A stretch of DNA of 5,759 nt from Ruminococcus sp. UBA4385 (lineage in GTDB: Bacteria; Bacillota_A; Clostridia; Oscillospirales; Ruminococcaceae). The notes beneath the pieces were generated by a model. The model searched no databases, was not told where the DNA came from, and worked only from the letters and a program-made list of their open reading frames with translations. The translations under genes and the position numbers were made by a program. Shown here piece by piece: positions 1-5,698 of the stretch; position 1 is the first letter of the stretch, and the number at the start of each line of letters is the position of its first letter. The stretch spans positions 1 through 5,759 of the forward strand of contig DGRP01000106.1 of NCBI GenBank assembly GCA_002391065.1, written 5' to 3'.

Positions 1-557
<557 letters not shown>

Positions 558-589
558 TTATTTTAACCTATTGTTACCTTTTTTATCCG

Positions 590-1150
590 CTACGGATTAG
601 CAACCACTACCATAGCATATCTGATGACCTTTCCTCCGACCTTATAGCCCTTCTGGAAGGTCTGTGCTACCACATTTTCACCGAGGTTTTCGTCCTCTAT
701 CTGATTTACCGCATTTGCGATATTCGGGTCAAACTCCTGACCTGTCGGGTCTATGACCTCAACTCCGAGCTTTGCAAGCGCATCGCCGAACTGCTTGAAG
801 ATCATTTCAACTCCCGATTTGTAAGCCTCATCTTCGGTCTCAGTCTGAAGTGCCCTCTCGAAATTATCAAGCACAGGAAGTATCTCGCTTATTGCAGAGC
901 CCTTTGCAGTTTCCGTAAGCTCCAGTCTCTCTTTAGCAGAGCGCTTTCTGAAGTTGTCATACTCTGCCATAAGTCTCAGGTACTTATCCTTCTGCTCGTC
1001 AAGCTCCTTCTGAAGCTTTTCCTCGGGGTTCTCCTGAGCTTCGGTCTCTTCCCGAGCTTCCTCCTCAGCAGTCTCCTCTGCGCTCTCTTCCGCAGCTTCC
1101 TCAGTGAGCTCTTCCTCAGTCAGAGTTTCCTTCTCTTTCTCATTATCCAT
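590..1150 (-). CDS. grpE: Nucleotide exchange factor GrpE
   Basis: GrpE is the cytoplasmic dimeric cofactor that releases ADP from DnaK. The protein is 186 aa from the chosen start. Residues 1-45 are a disordered, very Glu-rich tail with TEE/AEE runs. Residues about 43-85 form the long dimerising helix (EKLQKELDEQKDKYLRLMAE, then YDNFRKRSAKE, the usual GrpE core). Next come ILPVLDNFERAL (90-101) and the C-terminal beta-wing with the family signature (FDPNIANAVNQ at 140-150, VVAQTFQKGYKVGGKVIR at 160-177, AMVVVANP at the end). The start at 1150 has AAAGGCGG about 8 nt upstream and begins 22 nt after the hrcA stop. An ATG at 1189 (13 residues earlier, preceded by GAGG at 9 nt) would add MRKKNKKRKAGNL and overlap the end of hrcA; GTG 1198 and ATG 1195 are also in frame. 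The family is certain; the exact start is less so. Confidence 0.96.
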   Translation of the reverse strand: MDNEKEKETLTEEELTEEAAEESAEETAEEEAREETEAQENPEEKLQKELDEQKDKYLRLMAEYDNFRKRSAKERLELTETAKGSAISEILPVLDNFERALQTETEDEAYKSGVEMIFKQFGDALAKLGVEVIDPTGQEFDPNIANAVNQIEDENLGENVVAQTFQKGYKVGGKVIRYAMVVVANP

Positions 1151-1172
1151 AAGGTTGCCCGCCTTTCTTTTC

Positions 1173-2186
1173 TTATTCTTCTTTCTCATTGTCATCACCC
1201 TCGGAAAGCATATCTGTTATCTTTCCCGTGAAATATTCAAGATAAGGAATAAACTTTGCATAATCAAGTCTCATAGGTCCGAGCAGTCCGAGCGTTCCTG
1301 CCTTCTTGCCGTCCTTCATGAATGACGAGGTTATCATTGATGAGTTGTTCACTACAAACCCGTCCTTTTCGGGCGAGAACATAACATTCAGTCCCGAGAA
1401 GGTCTCGTCCATAAAGCCCTTGAGTATCTCCTCATTGTCAAGCAAATTGATTATCTCATTACGGTCAAAATCCCGGCAGGCAAGCAGGTTTTTCTTGCCC
1501 GTTATAGTGACCTCATTCATTTCCTTTGACATTTTGAGTATCTCGGAGACCAGCGGCGAGAGCGTCATCATATACGTTCCCATAGCCTCGGTGAGCTTTT
1601 CGATATAAGAATCCGAAAGCTCGCTCACCGCAACGCCGTTGAGGTTCTGTCTGACAAAGCTGTCAAAGAAATCAAGCTGCTCCTGATTAAGATCAAACTC
1701 CAGACGGCATACTTTATTTTTTATCGAGCCGTTTGAGGTTATCATCAGGATAACATACATTCTCTTTCCCGTAGGAATGACCTCGACCTTTGATATGACC
1801 GAGATCTCAGGAGTCTCGTTCGCAACGATAGCAGCGCACTTGGTAAGCTCAGCCAGAGCAACAGATGCCTGCTCCACAAGGTCGCTCTCAGTGACATACT
1901 CCTTAGGTATCATCGAATCGAGCATTCCCTTTTCCTCATCGGAAAGCTTATTCTGCTCCATAAGCTTATCTACATAAAGCCTGTAGCCCTTATAGGTCGG
2001 AACTCTTCCCGCCGAAGTATGCGGCTGTTCAAGATAGCCCTGTTTTTCAAGCTCTGCCATCTCATTCCTTATAGTTGCGGACGAAGCCTTGATATGCGGC
2101 ATTATAGCTTTAGAGCCGACAGGCTCTCCGGTAACAATATACTCATCTACAACCGCTGTAAGTATTCTCAGCTTTCTGTCATCCAT
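1173..2186 (-). CDS. hrcA: Heat-inducible transcription repressor HrcA
   Basis: HrcA binds the CIRCE operator and represses class I heat-shock genes; in studied Firmicutes its activity depends on GroEL. The protein is 337 aa, close to the usual length of about 340. Residues 1-75 are the winged-helix DNA-binding domain, with RKLRILTAVVDEYIVTGEPV (4-23), the recognition region SSATIRNEMAELEKQGYL (35-52) and the highly conserved QPHTSAGRVPTYKGYRLYVD (54-73). The middle is the GAF-like dimerisation region with an inserted segment. The C-terminus has LLGPMRLDYAKFIPYLEYFT, the expected end of the family, followed by an acidic tail. ATG 2184-2186 was chosen because it begins with MDDRKLR and has a GGTGG-type site 7 nt upstream. 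A TTG at 2216 would add ten residues (MAGCAKGGEL) unlike the family. As first gene of the operon it lies directly behind its own operator, giving autoregulation. Confidence 0.97.
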   Translation of the reverse strand: MDDRKLRILTAVVDEYIVTGEPVGSKAIMPHIKASSATIRNEMAELEKQGYLEQPHTSAGRVPTYKGYRLYVDKLMEQNKLSDEEKGMLDSMIPKEYVTESDLVEQASVALAELTKCAAIVANETPEISVISKVEVIPTGKRMYVILMITSNGSIKNKVCRLEFDLNQEQLDFFDSFVRQNLNGVAVSELSDSYIEKLTEAMGTYMMTLSPLVSEILKMSKEMNEVTITGKKNLLACRDFDRNEIINLLDNEEILKGFMDETFSGLNVMFSPEKDGFVVNNSSMITSSFMKDGKKAGTLGLLGPMRLDYAKFIPYLEYFTGKITDMLSEGDDNEKEE

Positions 2187-2216
2187 TAACTCACCACCCT
2201 TTGCACAGCCCGCCAA

Positions 2217-2238
2217 TGTACCTCACGCTTGTACCTCA
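2217..2238. repeat. Nine-base direct repeat in the hrcA leader
   Basis: TGTACCTCA occurs at 2217-2225 and again at 2230-2238, a 13-bp period. On the transcribed (minus) strand this reads TGAGGTACA twice, each copy holding a GAGG that resembles a Shine-Dalgarno core. It lies in the 5' leader about 30-50 nt before the hrcA start. I see no known element here and it may be chance. Confidence 0.5.
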
Positions 2239-2272
2239 GACCGCACAGTAAACGCCCTTATGTCAATGCTGC

Positions 2273-2281
2273 TTAGCACTC
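2273..2281. promoter_or_regulatory. Extra CIRCE half-site (TTAGCACTC)
   Basis: This is a perfect 9/9 copy of the left CIRCE arm, placed 23 bp from the start of the complete operator and in the same orientation. The positions where a right arm would lie (2291-2299) do not match GAGTGCTAA, so this is a half-site and not a second CIRCE. It lies inside the transcribed leader. It could help HrcA binding or compete in RNA folding with the CIRCE hairpin; both ideas are inference. Confidence 0.6.
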
Positions 2282-2295
2282 GGACTTTGGAAGCG

Positions 2296-2322
2296 TTAGC
2301 ACTCATTCTCTTTGAGTGCTAA
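2296..2322. promoter_or_regulatory. CIRCE operator (HrcA binding site)
   Basis: This is a perfect match to the CIRCE consensus TTAGCACTC-N9-GAGTGCTAA: left arm 2296-2304, 9-nt spacer 2305-2313, right arm 2314-2322. It begins just after the -10 region of the hrcA promoter and overlaps the expected transcription start, the usual position for HrcA repression. In the mRNA it would form a hairpin at or near the 5' end. Confidence 0.97.
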
Positions 2323-2326
2323 ATAT

Positions 2327-2355
2327 AGTTTATACCTTTTTTTCATTTTTGTCAA
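2327..2355 (-). promoter_or_regulatory. Promoter of the hrcA-grpE-dnaK operon
   Basis: On the minus strand a perfect -35 TTGACA (2350-2355) is followed by GGTATAAACT. The -10 can be read as TAAACT (2327-2332, 17-bp spacer, 4/6) or TATAAA (2329-2334, 15-bp spacer, 5/6). Either puts the transcription start at about 2320-2322, inside CIRCE. The housekeeping-type promoter with a CIRCE at +1 fits class I heat-shock control and not an alternative sigma factor. Confidence 0.8.
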
Positions 2356-2420
2356 GGGGTTTGAAGCTATTTTTTTCACAAATCGAATTATTTTTCTGAC
2401 TTTTCCTTTGTCACAATACA

Positions 2421-2461
2421 CAAAAGCACCGTCTGCACTGAATTTTCAGCACAGACGGTGC
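2421..2461 (-). terminator. Intrinsic terminator of the lipoprotein operon
   Basis: A 10-bp GC-rich stem pairs 2426-2435 with 2452-2461. After a 2x2 mismatch four more pairs (2438-2441 with 2446-2449) close on a 4-nt loop. On the minus strand the hairpin is followed by TTTTGTGT. It begins 13 nt past the stop of the 2475-3215 gene and insulates it from the heat-shock promoter. No T-tract follows on the plus strand, so it looks one-directional. Confidence 0.88.
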
Positions 2462-2474
2462 GATAAAAGCTATC

Positions 2475-3215
2475 CTATTCCTTTGTATACGCTGACAGAT
2501 CAGGTACTGCAACCTTTGATTCATCGGGCTCTGTGAGCTCGTTTACATAATAATAGCTTGCGGTCATTTCGTCTCCGTTGGTAACTACCACGATCTCATT
2601 GAGATCATAGGTCTCACCGTTGAAGCCGTAAACGATCTGGCCCTCTCCGCCCATAGCTTCATTTATATTATAATACTCAAAGACCATGTTGTTTTCACCT
2701 ATGGCAGCATGATCAAACTCCCCTGCAGGATTGATAAGAAGGTCATTCATCATAGCCTGATTTTCTGTCGCTTCCTGCTCCTGATAGGTAGTTGTGCCCT
2801 CATTTACTCTGTATGCCTTGCCGTCGCCCGGAATTACAACATAGCTTTTCATTCCGTCTATAGATGTTGAATAATATGCTTTATCGCCTGTCCAGGTGAT
2901 CTCAACATCTCCGTGTGAACCGAGAGCATTGTTCATATAGGACATATTAAGACTGTAGCCGTCCTTATACTTCTCCCTGACTGCATCATAGGCTCTGAAA
3001 TCGCCGTTCACATCGTAATCTGTTGAAGCTGCTGCACCCGAGCTGCTCTGCGAGGCTGTATCATCTGCCTTGCTCTCAGCCTGTGAGCTTTCAGCAGCGG
3101 AAGACTGTGCCTTGCTGCTCTCAGCATCAGAGCTGCTGTCTGTCTCCGCACAAGATGTAAACGAAAGCCCGATAATCACAGCCGCAAGCACAGCGGCAAT
3201 TGATTTCAAGATCAT
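2475..3215 (-). CDS. Predicted lipoprotein of unknown function (second gene of the pair)
   Basis: A 246-aa exported protein. Residues 1-21 are a lipoprotein signal peptide with only one basic residue (K4), a hydrophobic core and the cleavage site FTS-C22; Phe at -3 is a less usual lipobox residue. Residues 23-66 are a low-complexity Ser/Ala/Glu linker (SSKAQSSAAESSQAESKADD) of the type that spans the cell wall. The globular part (about 67-246) has beta-rich stretches such as GDVEITWTGDKAYYSTSIDGMKSYVVIPGDGKAYRV (102-137), reminiscent of the open beta-sheet of LolA/LppX-like lipoproteins, and ends PDLSAYTKE. I do not recognise a named family. The start is firm, with GGAGG at 3224-3228, 8 nt before the ATG. 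It follows the upstream lipoprotein gene by 22 nt and shares its layout, so it is probably co-transcribed and distantly paralogous. It is likely anchored on the outer face of the membrane. Confidence 0.9.
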   Translation of the reverse strand: MILKSIAAVLAAVIIGLSFTSCAETDSSSDAESSKAQSSAAESSQAESKADDTASQSSSGAAASTDYDVNGDFRAYDAVREKYKDGYSLNMSYMNNALGSHGDVEITWTGDKAYYSTSIDGMKSYVVIPGDGKAYRVNEGTTTYQEQEATENQAMMNDLLINPAGEFDHAAIGENNMVFEYYNINEAMGGEGQIVYGFNGETYDLNEIVVVTNGDEMTASYYYVNELTEPDESKVAVPDLSAYTKE

Positions 3216-3237
3216 TTATATTGCCTCCAAAATGAAA

Positions 3238-4065
3238 TTATTCAGCTTCCTCTGTACTGAGGTCAGCTTCGCCTTCCTCAACGCCGAAGGTGTCACCAAG
3301 AGCATCTGTGTCAACGCCTGCAGACATCTTCTCGGAGAACTCCTCAGCGGAGATCTCGGTGTAGCTGTCAAAGTCATCTGGCATTGCTATCTCTGTAATA
3401 TCAAAGTCAAGAGAAACGATCTCAGATGTTGAAGTCATGCCGAAAGCCTCAGTTTCAATCTTCTTGAGGTCTCCTGTATTCTCATCAAAGTAATACTTAT
3501 AAATCTGCTTGTTGGAATCCTCATCAGTCTCGGAATCCTCAATAAGCTCTACGCCCTCTTCGAGCTCAGCGGTCATAGCTACCTCGTATGTCTCACAGAT
3601 AAGGCCGTCAGCTGTATCTCTGCCTACGAACTTGTAGTTATCGGAAATACCCATTGTCTGAGACTTGATCTGGTCTGCGGAATAGGAGCTTGCGTCCTGA
3701 GATGCATAAACCTTCTCGTTCTCATCTACCATGTAGCCAACGCCGTCTTTAACGTATACGTTCATTGAAATGCCGAACACGCTCATCTTCATGTGCAAAT
3801 CGTTGCCGCAGAGTGCAAGCTCAATAGGCTCAGAGCCTGTCATAGAGTTGGTCATTACGAGCGAGAAATTACCTTCATTCAGCTTATCTGTGTACTGCTT
3901 TGCAAGAGTGTTTTCATCATCGTAAACAGGCTTTCCGCCCTTATCGGATGCGGATACTGATGATGATGCGGAATCCTTAGCAGATGAGCTGTCGCTGTCA
4001 CCGCAGGCTGCGAATACTGAACATACCATAAGTACTGAAATAATCAATGCTGATATTTTTTTCAT
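3238..4065 (-). CDS. Predicted lipoprotein of unknown function (first gene of the pair)
   Basis: A 275-aa exported protein. The signal peptide MKKISALIISVLMVCSVFAA ends at lipid-attachment Cys21 (FAA-C), followed by a Ser/Asp/Ala linker (22-45). The domain from about 50 to 236 contains NTLAKQYTDKLNEGNFSLVM (52-71), MKMSVFGISMNVYVKDGVGYMVDENEKVYA (92-121), an acidic segment (167-186) and YKYYFDENTGDLKKIE (189-204). This pattern of lipid-binding-like beta strands resembles the LolA/LppX type, but only in general shape. After PDDFDSYTEIS (229-239) there is an acidic tail (to 275) missing from its neighbour. The start has GAGG 7 nt upstream. It is the first gene behind the promoter at 4120-4148, with a leader of about 48 nt that can form a small ACGGC/GCCGT hairpin (4094-4098 with 4107-4111). 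The lipoprotein call is firm; the function is unknown. Confidence 0.9.
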   Translation of the reverse strand: MKKISALIISVLMVCSVFAACGDSDSSSAKDSASSSVSASDKGGKPVYDDENTLAKQYTDKLNEGNFSLVMTNSMTGSEPIELALCGNDLHMKMSVFGISMNVYVKDGVGYMVDENEKVYASQDASSYSADQIKSQTMGISDNYKFVGRDTADGLICETYEVAMTAELEEGVELIEDSETDEDSNKQIYKYYFDENTGDLKKIETEAFGMTSTSEIVSLDFDITEIAMPDDFDSYTEISAEEFSEKMSAGVDTDALGDTFGVEEGEADLSTEEAE

Positions 4066-4119
4066 GTTTTTACCTCACTTTTCAATTCATAACACGGCTC
4101 ATAGCTGCCGTTAATTCAA

Positions 4120-4148
4120 AATATAGCATATTTTACGCTGCTCGTCAA
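4120..4148 (-). promoter_or_regulatory. Promoter of the two-lipoprotein operon
   Basis: On the minus strand TTGACG (4143-4148, 5/6) and TATATT (4120-4125, 5/6) are separated by exactly 17 bp. The expected start is near 4113, about 48 nt before the ATG at 4065. An 8-bp inverted repeat lies just upstream of the -35 (4150-4157 with 4170-4177). Confidence 0.8.
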
Positions 4149-4280
4149 TGAATATTACGGATTTGTAACTAATATTCAGATATTTTTGCTAATAACGCAC
4201 AGATACATATATAAGTAATTAGCAATAAATGCCCATAGCTTTCAACGTTTTCACACATTGGTTACAGTATTATTTTTGGC
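4149..4280. other. AT-rich divergent intergenic region with two short inverted repeats
   Basis: No coding sequence is supported here. It lies between the minus-strand lipoprotein promoter and the plus-strand SDR promoter. Two 8-bp inverted repeats are visible: GAATATTA (4150-4157) with TAATATTC (4170-4177), 12 nt apart, and TTGCTAAT (4186-4193) with ATTAGCAA (4218-4225), 24 nt apart. Either could be a regulator site, but in such AT-rich DNA chance is a real alternative. Confidence 0.45.
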
Positions 4281-4309
4281 TTTACTTTTTTACAATTTTC
4301 TGCTATACT
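4281..4309 (+). promoter_or_regulatory. Extended -10 promoter of the SDR gene
   Basis: TTTACT (4281-4286, 4/6) and TATACT (4304-4309, 5/6) are 17 bp apart, with TG one base before the -10 (TGC TATACT), an extended -10. The predicted start is about 4316, which places the AGGAG ribosome binding site (4315-4319) at the very 5' end of the mRNA. A TACAAT at 4291-4296 is a weaker alternative -10 that has no good -35. Confidence 0.65.
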
Positions 4310-4328
4310 ATATTAGGAGTGTGATATT

Positions 4329-5060
4329 ATGCCAAAAGCTGCATTTATAACAGGCGGTTCGGGAGGGATAGGCTCTGCAGTTTGCAGGCGCTTTGCCCGT
4401 GACGGCTTCACTGTTTTTATCGGATATAAAAGCTCGGAGAAAAAGGCTTCAGCCCTGTGTGAAGAGCTCAAAGCAAACGGCGCTGACGCTTTCACAGTAT
4501 GCTGTGATACTTCAAGTCTTGAAAGTGTACAAAATTCCGTACAGTTAATATCAAAGCTGACAGGCGGTGCCGATGTACTCGTAAACTGTGCGGGAATTGC
4601 TGACATCGGCTTATTTACCGAGCTCAGCGAGGAACGTATGCTTGAAATCATTGAAGCCGATCTTATCGGGGCTATGAGGGTTACAAAAGCGTTCCTGCCC
4701 TACATGATCAGAGAGCATAAAGGGTCGGTAATAAATATTTCTTCTGTATGGGGAGAGAAGGGTGCTTCCTGTGAGGTCGCTTACTCGGCGGCAAAGGCCG
4801 GACTAAACGGCTTTACTCAGGCGCTTGCCCGTGAGGCAGCTCCTAGCGGTGTGAATGTAAATGCCGTGTCCTGCGGATTTATCGACACGAAAATGAATGC
4901 TCAGCTAAGCGAAGAAGAACGCTCGGCTATTCTTGATGAGATACCTGCCTGCCGCTTCGGCACTCCTGAGGACATTGCAGGAGTGTGCGCTTTTCTTGCA
5001 GGCGAGGATTCAGCCTACATTACTGGGCAGATCATCAGGGCAGACGGTGCATGGATATAA
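4329..5060 (+). CDS. ymfI: SDR-family oxidoreductase, YmfI-like (probable EF-P 5-aminopentanone reductase)
   Basis: A 243-aa classical short-chain dehydrogenase with a Rossmann fold. The NAD(P)-binding motif is TGGSGGIG (8-15), the NNAG motif is present as NCAG (86-89), and the catalytic residues are Ser139 (NISSVWG), Tyr152 and Lys156 (YSAAK). The C-terminus YITGQIIRADGAWI is typical of the FabG-like branch. The run WGEKGASCEVAYSAAK (141-156) is what I recall as characteristic of Bacillus YmfI, which reduces the 5-aminopentanone group on the EF-P lysine to 5-aminopentanol. This assignment rests on memory of that motif, and a general FabG-like reductase remains possible. At the tetrad Asn position there is Asp111 (EADLIGAM), unusual for FabG and against a simple fatty-acid role. 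The ATG has AGGAG 9 nt upstream. The gene stands alone behind its own promoter; no EF-P gene is in view. Confidence 0.9.
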   Translation: MPKAAFITGGSGGIGSAVCRRFARDGFTVFIGYKSSEKKASALCEELKANGADAFTVCCDTSSLESVQNSVQLISKLTGGADVLVNCAGIADIGLFTELSEERMLEIIEADLIGAMRVTKAFLPYMIREHKGSVINISSVWGEKGASCEVAYSAAKAGLNGFTQALAREAAPSGVNVNAVSCGFIDTKMNAQLSEEERSAILDEIPACRFGTPEDIAGVCAFLAGEDSAYITGQIIRADGAWI

Positions 5061-5065
5061 CTGAC

Positions 5066-5094
5066 TTTACAAGAAGGCTGCAATGTGCTATACT
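5066..5094 (+). promoter_or_regulatory. Extended -10 promoter of the membrane protein gene
   Basis: TTTACA (5066-5071, 5/6) and TATACT (5089-5094, 5/6) are 17 bp apart, with an extended -10 TGC. The predicted start is about 5101, only 17 nt before the ATG at 5118. The core TGCTATACT is identical to that of the SDR promoter. The membrane protein gene can therefore be transcribed independently, although read-through from the SDR gene is also likely because no terminator lies between them. Confidence 0.75.
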
Positions 5095-5117
5095 TGTTAA
5101 GAAAAGAGGTAAACGCT

Positions 5118-5663
5118 ATGGAAAGCTATGATAAGAAAAAGGCACTTCTGAAAAGCGCTCTCAAATGGGTGCAGACGGAGTTTTTCGGTATATTTGTGTT
5201 TCTGTTCTTTGTGGCTGTGTCAAAGGCATTCGGAGCAGGCGCTAATATTATGTTCGGTTTCACAGGGCTTATGACTGTGGTTGCTATTATGAATGACTTT
5301 GGTCTTAAAGAGGGAAAGAAAGCCAAGGAAAAGGCTATGCTTCACGGGGCAGATGTAAACAGGCACTTCGGGCTTATTATGGGGCTTGTTGCGATGATTC
5401 CCGGATATGTTACTATGGTGCTTCTCATCATTTCAAAGACGACAGGCTCGTTTAATTTTATGCCTGCATACAAGCTTCTTAATGCGATGTTCTATCCGCT
5501 GATAGACTGGGCGGCTCACAGTGCAAATGCTGCCGATATGCCTTACTGGGTGATAGCACTGACAGCTATATTCCCGATCCTCTATCCTGTATCCACATGG
5601 CTGGGATTCAAGATTTCGTTTGATCAGATAGATGTAAAGGAGCGAATTGTCTACAAGAAATAG
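5118..5663 (+). CDS. Small multi-pass membrane protein of unknown function
   Basis: A 181-aa protein that I do not recognise. A short basic, amphipathic N-terminus (MESYDKKKALLKSALKWVQ) is followed by hydrophobic segments at about 22-38, 43-59, 84-105 and 143-163; a weaker one at 113-130 may be a fifth span or a re-entrant piece. A charged loop (GLKEGKKAKEKAMLHGADVNRH, 62-83) after the second span is probably cytoplasmic by the positive-inside rule. The tail ISFDQIDVKERIVYKK is polar and basic. No catalytic motif or transporter signature is visible. ATG 5118 was chosen over the in-frame ATG at 5085 because AGAGG (5105-5109) lies 8 nt before it, and because the upstream start would fall inside the promoter. 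It begins 57 nt after the SDR stop on the same strand. Confidence 0.85.
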   Translation: MESYDKKKALLKSALKWVQTEFFGIFVFLFFVAVSKAFGAGANIMFGFTGLMTVVAIMNDFGLKEGKKAKEKAMLHGADVNRHFGLIMGLVAMIPGYVTMVLLIISKTTGSFNFMPAYKLLNAMFYPLIDWAAHSANAADMPYWVIALTAIFPILYPVSTWLGFKISFDQIDVKERIVYKK

Positions 5664-5666
5664 CTG

Positions 5667-5695
5667 TTGACAATTGGAAGTTTCTATGATAAAAT
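5667..5695 (+). promoter_or_regulatory. Near-consensus promoter facing the right edge
   Basis: A perfect -35 TTGACA (5667-5672), a 17-bp spacer and TAAAAT (5690-5695, 5/6) with an extended TG (5687-5688). It begins three bases after the stop codon of the membrane protein gene. The predicted start at about 5701-5703 coincides with the beginning of the AGGCAA-bounded segment. By match it is the strongest plus-strand promoter in the window, but its product lies outside. Confidence 0.7.
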
Positions 5696-5698
5696 TAT

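Noticed and set aside
1030..1140. Low-complexity CTTCCTC/CTCTTC stretch as a possible DNA repeat or regulatory tract
   Set aside because: It encodes the Glu-rich disordered N-terminus of GrpE, and the repetition follows from GAG/GAA codons.
1104..1977. Plus-strand open frames across grpE and hrcA (1104-1325, 1306-1608, 1777-1977)
   Set aside because: They are antisense shadows of strongly conserved genes; their Ser/Phe/Leu-rich translations reflect the opposite-strand codons.
2187..2216. Longer hrcA start at TTG 2216 (ten more residues)
   Set aside because: The GAGG is only 4 nt away, and the extra MAGCAKGGEL is unlike the family, which normally begins close to the RKxxIL motif.
2244..2266. 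Second TTGACA on the minus strand in the hrcA leader, as a possible second promoter
   Set aside because: No -10-like hexamer lies 15-19 bp downstream; the 17-bp position reads CGGTCT.
2089..2536. Plus-strand open frames across the hrcA start, CIRCE and the terminator (2089-2322, 2312-2536)
   Set aside because: They run through the CIRCE element, the promoter and the terminator hairpin, and show no protein family features.
3070..3432. Plus-strand 120-codon frame spanning the two lipoprotein genes
   Set aside because: It is antisense to both lipoproteins, crosses their junction and its ribosome binding site, and has no recognisable domain.
4313..4651. Minus-strand 112-codon frame
   Set aside because: It is antisense to the SDR gene, whose catalytic motifs are clear, and has no supporting start signals.
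5126..5326. Minus-strand 66-codon frame
   Set aside because: It is antisense to the membrane protein gene, which has a good ribosome binding site and promoter.
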